Positions 24,413 through 32,517 of a stretch of 40,430 nucleotides of DNA are shown one piece after another (within the stretch, counting starts at the first letter, position 1; the number at the start of each line of letters is the position of its first letter). Below the pieces are notes generated by a model. The model was given only the letters and a program-made list of their open reading frames with translations. It did not search any database and was not told where the DNA came from. This DNA is from Kribbia dieselivorans NBRC 106261 (GTDB lineage: Bacteria; Actinomycetota; Actinomycetes; Actinomycetales; Dermatophilaceae). The DNA is taken from the NCBI RefSeq assembly GCF_001552435.1, contig NZ_BCRE01000047.1:1-40430 (forward strand), given 5' to 3'. The position numbers were made by a program, and so were the translations under genes.

Positions 24413-25642
24413 TCAGGCCTTGCCCACCTCCGCAGCCGCCTGCCACAGCCGCTCGCGCTCGCGCGGGTGAGCAGCCTGCTCGATGAGGTTGTGCGCCTGC
24501 TCGCGCTCGTCGTGACCCCACATCCGAGCCACACCCTGCTCCGTGATGACCGCGGAGTGTTGGTAACTCGTGACCGGAGCGGGGATGAGCGGCACGATCG
24601 TCGAGACGTCGGCGCGGGGGTGCCAGGAGCGCAGCGCCATGAGCGCCTGCCCACCCCTGGAGTGGATCGCGCCGACGGTGAAGTCGGTCTGCCCGCCGAA
24701 CCCGGAGTAGATCCGGCCGTGGACGCGGCTGGCGTTGGCCTGATCGAACAGGTCGACCTGGAGCGCGGTGTTGATGCTCGTCATCCGTGGCTGCTTGGCG
24801 ATCTCGGCCGGTGCGTTGGTCGTCTCGGTGCGCGTCATCCGCACCCGGGGATTGTCGTTGAGCCAGTCGTAGAGTCGCTGGCTGCCGAAGACGAATGACG
24901 TCACCAGCGGGTGGTCGCGGTCGAGTGCTCCGGCCTCCTCGAGCGCGATGGCGCCGTCGCTGAACATCTCGGTCCAGAGGCGTAGGCCGCGGCGATCGGC
25001 GAGTCCGGCCAGGGAGGCGTCGGGGATCTCGCCGATGCCGGCCTGCAACGTCGCTCCGTCACCGACGAGTGAGGCGACCGAGTCACCGATCTCCGCGGCG
25101 TCGGCGCCCGGGGGCGTGGGGTCGTGCGTGGTCAGCGGTGAGTCGACCTCGACGGCGACGTCGATGAGTTCGGTCGAGATCTCGGCGTCGCCGAAGGTCC
25201 ACGGCATGCGCGGGTTCATCATGGCGATGACGAGGCCACCACGCTCGCGGCACGCCTCGATCGCGCCGGGCAGGATGTTGACCTCCAGCCCGAGGCTGAC
25301 GTGGCCGTGGCTGGGCGTGGTCGTGTGGATGAGCACGATGTCCGGCGGCAACTGTTCGGTGAACAGGTGAGGCACCTGCGACAGGCGGCAGGGCACGTAG
25401 GACAGTCTCGGGTGACGTCGGAAGCCCGGCCCCACGAAGGTCGTCTCCGGGATGACACCGTCATGCAGGTCCATGCCCGGTTGGGCGTTGAGCGCGTGCA
25501 GGTGGCAGTTCGGCAGCGCCGAGACGACCGCGTCGACGAGCTCGACGGGGCTCGCGAAGTTGCCGCTGACGACGATCCGGGGTGTGGTGTCGGCGAACCG
25601 CGCAGCCTCGCGGGCCGCGCCGTCCAAGGTGGTGATCCGCAT
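24413..25642 (-). CDS. Acetyl-CoA hydrolase / CoA-transferase family protein
   Basis: 409 residues. Family signs are HTTTPSHGHVSLGLEVNI, TLQAGIGEIPDASLAGL, LWTEMFSDGAIALEEAG with E225 in the position of the glutamate that forms the CoA thioester, YSGFGGQTDFTVGAIHSRGG and YQHSAVITEQGVARMWGHDE. Related enzymes include 4-hydroxybutyrate and acetate:succinyl-CoA transferases and so-called acetyl-CoA hydrolases; which acid is used cannot be told. It acts in the cytoplasm and could connect to other CoA genes in the window (prpE, CaiB-type transferase). GAGAGGC lies before the ATG at 25642. It converges on the response regulator with a 21-bp gap. Confidence 0.9.
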   Translation of the reverse strand: MRITTLDGAAREAARFADTTPRIVVSGNFASPVELVDAVVSALPNCHLHALNAQPGMDLHDGVIPETTFVGPGFRRHPRLSYVPCRLSQVPHLFTEQLPPDIVLIHTTTPSHGHVSLGLEVNILPGAIEACRERGGLVIAMMNPRMPWTFGDAEISTELIDVAVEVDSPLTTHDPTPPGADAAEIGDSVASLVGDGATLQAGIGEIPDASLAGLADRRGLRLWTEMFSDGAIALEEAGALDRDHPLVTSFVFGSQRLYDWLNDNPRVRMTRTETTNAPAEIAKQPRMTSINTALQVDLFDQANASRVHGRIYSGFGGQTDFTVGAIHSRGGQALMALRSWHPRADVSTIVPLIPAPVTSYQHSAVITEQGVARMWGHDEREQAHNLIEQAAHPRERERLWQAAAEVGKA

Positions 25643-25748
25643 GCCGAAAGCCTCTCAAACCTCGGTCTCCTACGCGCCAGTGGCCCCAGCGAGTCCGAGC
25701 GGTTGAAATCTCTCCATGTTGACGACTCGCGACTGCAACACGAGGGGA

Positions 25749-26066
25749 TCAGCGGTCGAGCCGATGCTGCCAATAGCCGGGTTTCCGGCGTTCATGCGCG
25801 TACGCGAGGATGACGAAATCCGACTCGGTGAGGTAATAGAGCAGACGGTAGGGGAACACCCCGACCGCCATGCTCCGCACGGTCGGAGTGTCCGCCCAGC
25901 CGGCGAACACGGGCGCTGAGCGGGGCCAATCGCGTATGCGGGCTATCGCGTCGTCAATCGCGTCGTAGAAACTGTCGCCCAACCCTGGCTCTCGGTCGTC
26001 GTACCAGAACGCGGCTTCGCGGAGTTCATCGCGAGCTTCAGGGTGCTCTCGCTTTTCCAGCCTCAC
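25749..26066 (-). CDS. ParE/RelE-superfamily toxin
   Basis: 105 residues. It has the compact ParE layout: HPEARDELREAAFWYDDREP, GLGDSFYDAIDDAIARIRDWP, then VRSMAVGVFPYRLLYYL, FVILAYAHERRKPGYWQHR. The C-terminal strand and HERRKPGYW are typical of plasmid-stabilisation/ParE proteins; ParE poisons gyrase and RelE-like members cut mRNA, and which applies here is not known. A GTG start overlaps the antitoxin stop (GTGA, 26063-26066), giving the standard antitoxin-first coupled pair. The 106-bp stretch 25643-25748 downstream holds nothing I can identify. Confidence 0.9.
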   Translation of the reverse strand: MRLEKREHPEARDELREAAFWYDDREPGLGDSFYDAIDDAIARIRDWPRSAPVFAGWADTPTVRSMAVGVFPYRLLYYLTESDFVILAYAHERRKPGYWQHRLDR

Positions 26067-26317
26067 GCGCGGCGAGCTGCCAACTCGGCTCGCAACTGCG
26101 CGTGGGACTCATCAACATCCAGCAACTCGGACTTGCCGCTTTCGATGTCGGCGATGCGACGGCGAAGTTCGGCCCGCCATGACGCATCGACCTCAGCCTG
26201 ATCGGTACTCGCATCGCCCGCGTCGAGGCTCCGCAGGCCGCGATGGATCACCGCAGCGCGATCCTGCTCTCCGAGAGCGAGGAGCGCCTGCTCGACCTCC
26301 GAAACGGTCATGGACAT
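26063..26317 (-). CDS. Addiction-module antitoxin (TIGR02574-like)
   Basis: 84 residues from the ATG at 26317; an ATG at 26311 would remove two. MTVSEVEQALLALGEQDRAA and the later VDASWRAELRRRIADIESGK match the 'addiction module component' antitoxins that pair with ParE/RelE toxins. The C-terminal half should wrap the toxin and the N-terminal half should bind DNA. TACACT lies 6 nt before the ATG, so the mRNA is probably leaderless, which supports 26317 as the start. Confidence 0.88.
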   Translation of the reverse strand: MSMTVSEVEQALLALGEQDRAAVIHRGLRSLDAGDASTDQAEVDASWRAELRRRIADIESGKSELLDVDESHAQLRAELAARRA

Positions 26318-26329
26318 GACGTCAGTGTA
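26318..26329 (-). promoter_or_regulatory. Leaderless promoter (-10 box) of the ParE-type module
   Basis: On the minus strand TACACT-GACGTC-ATG places a TANNNT box exactly 6 nt from the antitoxin start with no ribosome site, the same spacing as at arsR and vapB. GACGTC is itself a palindrome and could be part of an autoregulatory operator. Confidence 0.5.
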
Positions 26330-26398
26330 GGCCGACGCACGGACACAAGCCGTGAGTTCCTGGCCCGCCGCCACGAGGGACGGTGCCTCGCTGCGTGA

Positions 26399-27304
26399 TC
26401 AGCGCCGGCAGTCGGCGGCGAACGTGATGTCCGTGTTGACGACCTTCTGACCCTGGTCCTTGAAGGTGTGATCCATATCCAGCTCGAAGGTGTTCAGCAG
26501 CTTGTTGGAGTTGAGGTCGATCTGGAGACGCTGAATGTCGGTGGTGAAACTGAAGTTGCCATAGCGCCCATCGGCGACCTGCACCTCGCGCACGTCGTTG
26601 ATGTACTCACGGCCGGTGCGCGAGGCCATCGTGTAGCTCCGGTCGAGCACGGTCCCGTCAGCGGTGCTGATCACCACGTCGGTGCGGGGATCCTTCGACG
26701 GCATGATGTAGTGCAGGCCCGAGGTCTTCGCACGTAGCCGACCGTCATCCATGGTGAACAGCGCGTCCATGAAGAATGGCTCGGAGCCACCGCCTGGCTT
26801 GAGGATCTCGTACGAACCGCCCGACATACGCACCCGCAGCCCGTCGCGGCGTGCCGCGACGATGACGTCCTCGATCTGGTGCTCGGCCGGGTCGAGGATC
26901 GGGTACAACAAGGGCACCAACGAGCCCCAGAACTCGCCTTCCATGACACCGCAGCCTGTGTCAGGTGCGATACCGGGGAAACGCCGGTCGTCGAGTTGGT
27001 CGTCGTAGTCGATGTGCAACGCGGCACCGGCCTCGTGGCGCGCAATCATGCTGTTGCTCTTGCGGTCGATCTCGATCTTCCACGGTGAACGCGCCTCGCG
27101 CGAGTAGGTCAACGTTGCGGGGTCGGTGTCGAGCGTGACCGGGTGGGGCACGACCGCGGTCGGCGGGACCGCCACGCGGTTGCCCGGCTCGGCGTCGGCG
27201 GTCGGCGCAGCAGCGAGCATGAAGGCGCTGGCCATCAGCCCGAATGTTGACGCAACAGCGACTCGGGATACGTGGCGGTGGGACATGAGGGTTCGAGGAG
27301 GCAT
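26399..27304 (-). CDS. Secreted protein of unknown function
   Basis: 301 residues. The N-terminus is a signal peptide (VASTFGLMASAFMLAAAP, probable cleavage after TADA near residue 39) with no lipobox, so the product should be released or cell-wall-associated. The mature part has two cysteines (DTGCGVMEGEFWG and the terminal AADCRR) that may form a disulphide, and recurrent beta-like strands (SYEILKPGGG, RLRAKTSGLHYIMPSKD, YGNFSFTTDIQRLQIDLN). I do not recognise the family. ATG at 27304 follows GGAG at 7 nt; a second ATG lies 6 codons in. It stands alone between the toxin-antitoxin pair and the repeat array. Confidence 0.75.
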   Translation of the reverse strand: MPPRTLMSHRHVSRVAVASTFGLMASAFMLAAAPTADAEPGNRVAVPPTAVVPHPVTLDTDPATLTYSREARSPWKIEIDRKSNSMIARHEAGAALHIDYDDQLDDRRFPGIAPDTGCGVMEGEFWGSLVPLLYPILDPAEHQIEDVIVAARRDGLRVRMSGGSYEILKPGGGSEPFFMDALFTMDDGRLRAKTSGLHYIMPSKDPRTDVVISTADGTVLDRSYTMASRTGREYINDVREVQVADGRYGNFSFTTDIQRLQIDLNSNKLLNTFELDMDHTFKDQGQKVVNTDITFAADCRR

Positions 27305-27308
27305 GGGA

Positions 27309-27337
27309 AGACTCCAGTTCGAGAATGTGCGGAGTCT
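27309..27337 (-). promoter_or_regulatory. Hairpin overlapping the ribosome site of the secreted-protein gene
   Basis: AGACTCC (27309-27315) and GGAGTCT (27331-27337) are perfect inverted 7-mers with a 15-nt loop. On the mRNA (minus strand) the downstream arm contains the GGAG ribosome site, so folding would hide it. This could be translational control or chance. Confidence 0.3.
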
Positions 27338-27460
27338 CCAACGTAGGGGCGGAGATCAGCCTCCAAGTGGTCGCCGGGTGAACCCTTGGTGAAACCTCAC
27401 ACCGTGCGGGTCAACCACCAGCGCCCCGCAGAGCCGGCGATCGTCGCAGGACGCCCTGCC

Positions 27461-27597
27461 GTGGCGTCGTTATGTACGGGTGGCGTCGTTATGCAGGCGT
27501 GGCCCACGACCCCGGTCGCCGGCCAGGCGGGAACAACGACGCCAGGCGGAAACAATGACGCCAAGCCGGAACAACCACGCCGGGCTGAAACAATGAC
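27461..27597. repeat. Array of 19-bp repeats in both orientations upstream of lhgO
   Basis: Four head-to-tail 19-bp units at 27522-27540, 27541-27559, 27560-27578 and 27579-27597 (for example GCCAGGCGGAAACAATGAC) end 3 bp before the lhgO ATG. Two units in the opposite orientation, also 19 bp apart, lie at 27461-27479 and 27480-27498 (GTGGCGTCGTTATGCAGGC). The shared core read toward the gene is about AACAAYGACGCC or ATAACGACGCC. A period of 19 is not a multiple of 3, so it is not coding. Likely repeated protein-binding sites or a slippage-prone minisatellite. Confidence 0.85.
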
Positions 27598-27600
27598 GCC

Positions 27601-28797
27601 ATGCGCCACCTCATCATCGGAGCCGGGATCGTGGGCCTGGCGATCGCCCGTGAACTGCAGCGCACCCGCCCCGGCAGCGAGGTCGTCGTGCTCGACAAGG
27701 AGCCGCGCGTCGCCGCCCACCAGACCGGCCACAACTCCGGGGTCGTCCACGCCGGCGTCTACTACCCACCCGGCTCGCTCAAGGCGACGCTGTGCCGCCG
27801 CGGCGTCGGACTCCTGCGCGACTACACCGCCCAGAAGAACCTGCCCTACGACGAGGTCGGCAAGGTCGTCGTCGCCGTCGACGCGCCGGACCAGGACCGC
27901 CTGGTCGAGGTCCACCGCCGCGCCGTGGCCAACGGCGTCCCGGGCGCGCGACTCATTGGCCCATCCGAGCTCCGTGAGCTTGAGCCCCACGTCGTCGGCG
28001 TCGCGGCGCTGCACTCACCGACCACGGCGATCGTCGACTTCGTCGCGGTGACCCAGGCGCTCGCCGACGATGTGACCACCGGCGGGGGACAGGTCCTGCT
28101 GGCCCACGAGGTCGTCGGTGTGCGCCGCACCCACGACCGTGTCGAGGCGCTGGTCGACACACCCGACGAACAGATCCGGATCGGCGCAGATCGCCTCATC
28201 ATCGCCGGCGGTCTGTACGTCGATCGGCTGGCCCGGATGGTCGGCGGCTCGCCGGACCCGCAGATCGTCCCGTTCCGCGGGGAGTACCACCTGCTCGCCC
28301 CGAACCGCGCCCACCTCGTGCGCGGACTCGTCTACCCCGTGCCGGACCCGCGCTACCCCTTCCTCGGCGTGCACCTGACCCGCCGCATCGACGGCACCGT
28401 CGACGTCGGCCCGAACGCGGTGTTCGCCACCGCTCGCGAGGGCTACACGCACTGGGACGTCAACGCGCGCGACCTCGGCGAGGCGATCGCGTGGCCGGGC
28501 ATGCGATCGCTGGCCCGGCAGCATTGGCGCACGGGGATCGCCGAAATGGCCGGATCGCTGTCCCCTCGCCGATTCGCCGACGCGGCCCGGCGCTATGTTC
28601 CCGAGCTGTCCGACGACGACCTGCGCCCGGGCAGCGCGGGCGTGCGCGCGCAGGCCGTCGGGCGCGACGGGAGTCTCGTGGACGACTTCGTCATCGAACA
28701 GATCGGTCCGGTCACGGCGATCCGGAATGCCCCGTCACCGGCCGCGACGTCGAGCCTGGCGATCGCCGAACACGTGGTGGCGCACCTGCCCGCGTGA
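27601..28797 (+). CDS. lhgO: L-2-hydroxyglutarate oxidase
   Basis: 398 residues, the normal size. The N-terminal FAD site is HLIIGAGIVGLAIARELQRT, followed by HQTGHNSGVVHAGVYYPPGS, the signature of LhgO/L2HGDH proteins. Later PFRGEYHLL, VYPVPDPRYPFLGVHLTRR and GPNAVFATAREGY also match. It oxidises L-2-hydroxyglutarate to 2-oxoglutarate with FAD, passing electrons to oxygen or quinone at the membrane. The start immediately follows the 19-bp repeats; there is no normal ribosome site, so the repeats form or flank the leader. The last 86 bp overlap the convergent cydB-like gene. Confidence 0.92.
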   Translation: MRHLIIGAGIVGLAIARELQRTRPGSEVVVLDKEPRVAAHQTGHNSGVVHAGVYYPPGSLKATLCRRGVGLLRDYTAQKNLPYDEVGKVVVAVDAPDQDRLVEVHRRAVANGVPGARLIGPSELRELEPHVVGVAALHSPTTAIVDFVAVTQALADDVTTGGGQVLLAHEVVGVRRTHDRVEALVDTPDEQIRIGADRLIIAGGLYVDRLARMVGGSPDPQIVPFRGEYHLLAPNRAHLVRGLVYPVPDPRYPFLGVHLTRRIDGTVDVGPNAVFATAREGYTHWDVNARDLGEAIAWPGMRSLARQHWRTGIAEMAGSLSPRRFADAARRYVPELSDDDLRPGSAGVRAQAVGRDGSLVDDFVIEQIGPVTAIRNAPSPAATSSLAIAEHVVAHLPA

Positions 28798-29314
28798 GTC
28801 GCCACCCGGCGATCTGTAGCGCGCCGACGCAGGCGGTGCACACCGGAGCGACGATGGCCAGGACTCCTGCCGTGGTGGCAGACATCTGGCCCGGGTCGGG
28901 TGGGGTGGCGGCCCCGGCGGCGGTCGCGACGACCAGCGCGTCGATCAGCGCCAGGGCTTGGGCGCCGGCCCCGACGGCCGCCACCGCACGCCACGGCCGG
29001 TCGACGCCGCGCAGCGCCAGCTGCCACAGACCCCAATCCCGCAGCATCCACGCGAGCCCGAACACCGTCAGGGGCAGCCACGCGGCCGCGAACACCCCAT
29101 GCACCGTGGCCGGCAGGGCCGCGTGGACCAGGCCGAGCAGGGCGACGACCCACACCTCGGAGAGCAGGAAGGTCCAGCCGACGGGGGTGGTGACCCGGTT
29201 CGGCAGTGCCCCGGCGACCACCGATCGCGTGATGGTTCGGCCCTCGAGCCACGTCGCTCCGAGGGTCAGCACGACAACGGTCGCCAGCACGATGCCGGAG
29301 CTCAGAGCGGCCAT
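28712..29314 (-). CDS. Shortened CydB-like subunit of a bd-type oxidase
   Basis: 200 residues with about five membrane segments; CydB is normally about 330-380 with eight or nine. The stretch from GATWLEGRT to TPVGWTFLLSEVWVVALLGL and HAALPATVHGVFAAAWLPL aligns by eye with the first part of CydB (the region around its conserved W..NQVWLI segment). Nothing corresponds to the second half. The last 28 residues are polar and lie antisense to lhgO, so the stop is shared space rather than an obvious frameshift. It overlaps cydA by 13 bp. It should sit in the cytoplasmic membrane as partner of the CydA-like subunit. Confidence 0.65.
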   Translation of the reverse strand: MAALSSGIVLATVVVLTLGATWLEGRTITRSVVAGALPNRVTTPVGWTFLLSEVWVVALLGLVHAALPATVHGVFAAAWLPLTVFGLAWMLRDWGLWQLALRGVDRPWRAVAAVGAGAQALALIDALVVATAAGAATPPDPGQMSATTAGVLAIVAPVCTACVGALQIAGWRLTRAGAPPRVRRSPGSTSRPVTGHSGSP

Positions 29315-30528
29315 GTGCCCACCTCCGAGGCCCGCGGTGCAGCGACCATCGGTGGCCCCGACACCACCGCCGCCGGCCGCCCCAACTCGCGCACCATCAG
29401 TCGCCACGCGAACACCACGACGGCGGCGCCGAGCGCGACGAAGGCGGTGCTCGTCACCACGAGGGCCGGCGCGCTCGTCGCGGACAGTGCCTCGGTCACC
29501 CGAACCTCACCGACGATGAACCACGGCTGGCGAGCCTCCTCGCGGTAGACCCAACCCAGGATCGTCGTCGCCAGCGGGAACCACGGCGCGATCACCAGGA
29601 GCCAGAGCACCGGCGGCACCCGAGGCAGCGCCCGCCCCAGCAGCAGGGGCACCAACACGACCCAGGCCAGCAGCAGGAACAGCAGCCCGTTGAGCATCAT
29701 CAACGCCAGGGCAATGCCCTCGGGCCCGTTGCGGGTGAACGCCTGATCACGCACGACGGCGAACTGGGCGAAACCCGTGCCGAGGGTCCAGACACTGGCG
29801 ATGGCGACGAGCCACACGCCGATCCGCAGCAACACCGTGGCCGGCGCCGGCGACCCCGCCGACGGTCGCAGCGTGAGCCGCGCTCCCGCCGCCAGCAGCC
29901 ACGACCCGGCGACCAGACCCGCCGCGCCGAGGATGTGCATGAGCGGCACCACCGCGGCCGGTTGGGTGAGGACGACCCAGAAGTCGGTGAACCGCGCTCC
30001 GGCCGTGCCGATGCCCTCGACACCGATCGGGTGGTGGAGGAACGCGTTGGCCGCGACCACCACCCAGGCCGAGATCCACGCGGTCAGGGCCACACCCCAC
30101 AGCATGACTGCGCGCCACCCCTCGCCCACTCGCCCGGGCGTGAGCAGGTACAGGCCCAACAGTGTCGACTCGAGGAAGAACGCGCCGAGGGTCTCCACGG
30201 CCAGCGCCGTCGCGATCGGGTCGTACAGCGCGGACGCGTGCCCGGACCAGTTCAGGCCCATCTGCACCTCCATGACGATGCCGGTGATGATCCCGGCTCC
30301 GTAGTTGATGAGGTACAGGCGGATGACCCGATCGCGGGCCTCGACCAGGGCAGCCGAAGGGCTGAGGCCGCCAGGTCTGCGGGTGCGACGCGCGCGTCGC
30401 CACACCGCGGTCTGCAAGGCCGCGGCGATCGGCGCCAGGCCCAACGTCGTGGCGACCACGACGAAGTGCAGGCTCGCCGTGAGCGCGAACTCCCAGCGCG
30501 CCAAGGTCAGCACGACATCTCCAGTCAT
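29302..30528 (-). CDS. CydA-like bd oxidase subunit I lacking the Q-loop
   Basis: 408 residues against about 450-520 for ordinary CydA. Conserved functional residues are seen: H21 (LTASLHFVVV, haem b595 ligand position), E87 (GIVMEVQMGLNWS), E112 and E120 (VETLGAFFLEST), H198 (PLMHILGAAGLVAG) and M277/M278 (ALALMMLNGLLFLL), the haem b558 ligand positions. The C-terminal ARQPWFIVGEV corresponds to GRQPW. Between H198 and M277 there are only about 78 residues where E. coli has about 206, so the periplasmic quinol-binding loop is essentially absent. The upstream extension of the frame is not protein-like; the ATG at 30528 gives the natural N-terminus MTGDVVLTLARWEFAL. It is followed by the cydB-like gene and preceded by the prpE terminator. 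Confidence 0.8.
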   Translation of the reverse strand: MTGDVVLTLARWEFALTASLHFVVVATTLGLAPIAAALQTAVWRRARRTRRPGGLSPSAALVEARDRVIRLYLINYGAGIITGIVMEVQMGLNWSGHASALYDPIATALAVETLGAFFLESTLLGLYLLTPGRVGEGWRAVMLWGVALTAWISAWVVVAANAFLHHPIGVEGIGTAGARFTDFWVVLTQPAAVVPLMHILGAAGLVAGSWLLAAGARLTLRPSAGSPAPATVLLRIGVWLVAIASVWTLGTGFAQFAVVRDQAFTRNGPEGIALALMMLNGLLFLLLAWVVLVPLLLGRALPRVPPVLWLLVIAPWFPLATTILGWVYREEARQPWFIVGEVRVTEALSATSAPALVVTSTAFVALGAAVVVFAWRLMVRELGRPAAVVSGPPMVAAPRASEVGTWPL

Positions 30529-30552
30529 GCCGTTGACGCTAGGCAAACGCGA

Positions 30553-30592
30553 GGTGGGGGCACATCGGGCAGATCCCCGACGTGCCCCCACC
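30553..30592 (-). terminator. Hairpin terminator after prpE
   Basis: GGTGGGGGCAC (30553-30563) pairs with GTGCCCCCACC (30582-30592). After one mismatch the stem continues as TCGGG/CCCGA around a 6-nt loop. It lies 23 bp past the prpE stop on the minus strand and 24 bp before the cydA start, so it separates the two transcription units. The trailing GTTTGCC is only weakly T-rich. Confidence 0.75.
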
Positions 30593-30615
30593 GGGCCCCT
30601 GAAAGCCCTCGGGGA

Positions 30616-32517
30616 TCAGCCCATCTTGTGGCCGCGCAGCACCGGGCTCAGGTCGTCGAGCACCGAGGCGTCCTCGATGGTGCCCGGCACGGTGAACGGC
30701 TTGCCGTCGGCGATCTCGCGCATCGTCTTGCGCAGGATCTTGCCCGAACGCGTCTTCGGCAGGGCCGTGACGATGTCAACGCGCTTGAGCGAGGCGACCG
30801 CGCCAACCTCGTTGCGCACGCGCTGCACGAGCTCCTTGGTGATGCGCTCACCGTCGGCGAACGGATCCACGCCGGCCTTGAGCACGACGAACCCGCGCGG
30901 CTCCTGACCCTTGAAGTCGTCGTGCACGCCGATGACGCAGCACTCGGCCACGTCCGGGTGGCCGGCGAGCGCCGCCTCGATCGCGCCGGTCGAGAGGCGG
31001 TGACCGGCGACGTTGAGGACGTCGTCGGTGCGGCCCATGACGTAGATGTAGCCGTCCTCGTCGATCATCCCGCCGTCGCCGGTGAGGTAGTAGCCCTCGA
31101 ACGCCGACAGGTACGACTCGACGTAACGCTCGTCGTCGCCCCACAGGGTCGGCAACGTGCCCGGCGGCATCGGCAGCTTGATGACGATGGCACCCTCGTT
31201 GCCGGGGTCGCACTGGTTGCCGACCTCGTCGACGACCTGGACGTCGAACCCGGGGACGGCCACCGACGGCGATCCGGCCTTGATCGGCATGGGCTCCAGG
31301 CCGCGCAGGTTCGCCGCGATCGGCCAGCCGGTCTCGGTCTGCCACCAGTTGTCGACGACCGGGATCCCCAGGATCGAGCTGGCCCACTCGTAGGTGTCGG
31401 GATCGAGGCGCTCGCCGGCGAGGAAGAGGTTGCGCAGCGAGGAGACGTCGTGCTCCGCGAGCAGCTCGGCGTTCGCGTCCTCCTTCTTGATCGCGCGGAA
31501 GGCCGTCGGTGCGGTGAACAGGGCGACCGCCTGATACTCGTCGACGATGCGCCAGAACGCCCCGGCGTCCGGAGTCCCGACGGGCTTGCCCTCGTAGAGC
31601 ACCGTCGTCGCGCCGGTGAGCAGGGGCGCGTACACGATGTACGAGTGGCCGACGACCCAGCCCACGTCGGAGGCGGTGAACATGACCTCACCGGGCTTGA
31701 CGTCGTAGATGTTCTCCATCGACCAGCGCAGCGCGACGGCGTAGCCACCGTTGTCGCGCACGATGCCCTTGGGTCGGCCGGTCGTGCCGGAGGTGTAGAG
31801 CACGTACAGCGGGTCGGTCGCGGCGACCTCGACACAGTCGGCCGGCTGCGAGGCGGCGACGAACTCGGCCCAGTCGAGGTCGCGGCCCTGCGTGAGCTCG
31901 GCGGGTGCCTGCTCGCGTTGGAGGATCACGACCTTCTCCGGCGTGTGGGAGGAGCGTTCGATCCCGGCGTCGAGGAACGGCTTGTACTCGATGACGCGGG
32001 TGGGTTCGATGCCGCACGACGCCGACAGGATGACCTTGGGGGCGGCGTCCTCGATGCGCGCGGAGAGTTCGGCCGGGGCGAAGCCGCCGAACACGACCGA
32101 GTGCACGGCACCGATGCGGGCGCAGGCGAGCATGCCGATGACCGCCTCGGGGATCATCGGCATGTAGATGACGACGCGGTCGCCCTTGGTCACGCCGAGG
32201 TCGGTCAGGCCGCCGGCCAGCCGGGCGACCTGGTCCTGCAGTTCGGCGTAGGTGATCCGGCGCTTGGTGCCGGTGACGGGGGAGTCGTAGAGGATCGCGT
32301 CCTGGTCGCCGCGGCCGTCGCGCACGTGCCGGTCGACGGCGTTGAAGCAGGTGTTCAGCGTGCCGTCGGTGAACCACCGGTAGAACGGGACGTGGCTGTC
32401 GTCGAGCACCGTCGTCGGAGGCGTGATCCACTCGATCGCGTGGGCGGCGTTGCCCCAGAAGGTGGTCGGGTCGGTGATGGACTGCTCGTACTGGTCGCGA
32501 TAAACCCCGTTGTTCAT
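30616..32517 (-). CDS. prpE: Propionyl-CoA / short-chain acyl-CoA synthetase
   Basis: 633 residues, the size of PrpE/ACSS3-type ligases. Motifs include SVVFGGFAPAELSARIEDA, VLYTSGTTGRPKGIVRDNGG (loop lysine K250), VDNWWQTETGWPIAANLRGL, YLTGDGGMIDEDGYIYVMGR and the catalytic, acetylation-prone K593 in TRSGKILRKTMREIADG. The 'VRDNGGYAVAL' wording and 'GWPIAAN' favour propionyl-CoA over acetyl-CoA synthetase. It activates propionate (or acetate) with ATP and CoA. The start overlaps the histidine-kinase stop (ATGA). The only GGAGG is 1 nt from the ATG, so initiation depends on coupling or an alternative start. It is the third gene of a response regulator / kinase / ligase operon. Confidence 0.9.
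   Translation of the reverse strand: MNNGVYRDQYEQSITDPTTFWGNAAHAIEWITPPTTVLDDSHVPFYRWFTDGTLNTCFNAVDRHVRDGRGDQDAILYDSPVTGTKRRITYAELQDQVARLAGGLTDLGVTKGDRVVIYMPMIPEAVIGMLACARIGAVHSVVFGGFAPAELSARIEDAAPKVILSASCGIEPTRVIEYKPFLDAGIERSSHTPEKVVILQREQAPAELTQGRDLDWAEFVAASQPADCVEVAATDPLYVLYTSGTTGRPKGIVRDNGGYAVALRWSMENIYDVKPGEVMFTASDVGWVVGHSYIVYAPLLTGATTVLYEGKPVGTPDAGAFWRIVDEYQAVALFTAPTAFRAIKKEDANAELLAEHDVSSLRNLFLAGERLDPDTYEWASSILGIPVVDNWWQTETGWPIAANLRGLEPMPIKAGSPSVAVPGFDVQVVDEVGNQCDPGNEGAIVIKLPMPPGTLPTLWGDDERYVESYLSAFEGYYLTGDGGMIDEDGYIYVMGRTDDVLNVAGHRLSTGAIEAALAGHPDVAECCVIGVHDDFKGQEPRGFVVLKAGVDPFADGERITKELVQRVRNEVGAVASLKRVDIVTALPKTRSGKILRKTMREIADGKPFTVPGTIEDASVLDDLSPVLRGHKMG

Noticed and set aside
20644-24415. 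The 14-mer TGAACCCGGTCAGG at 20644-20657 and again at 24404-24417, each next to gene ends
   Set aside because: About as many 14-base matches are expected by chance in a 40-kb GC-rich window; flanks do not match.
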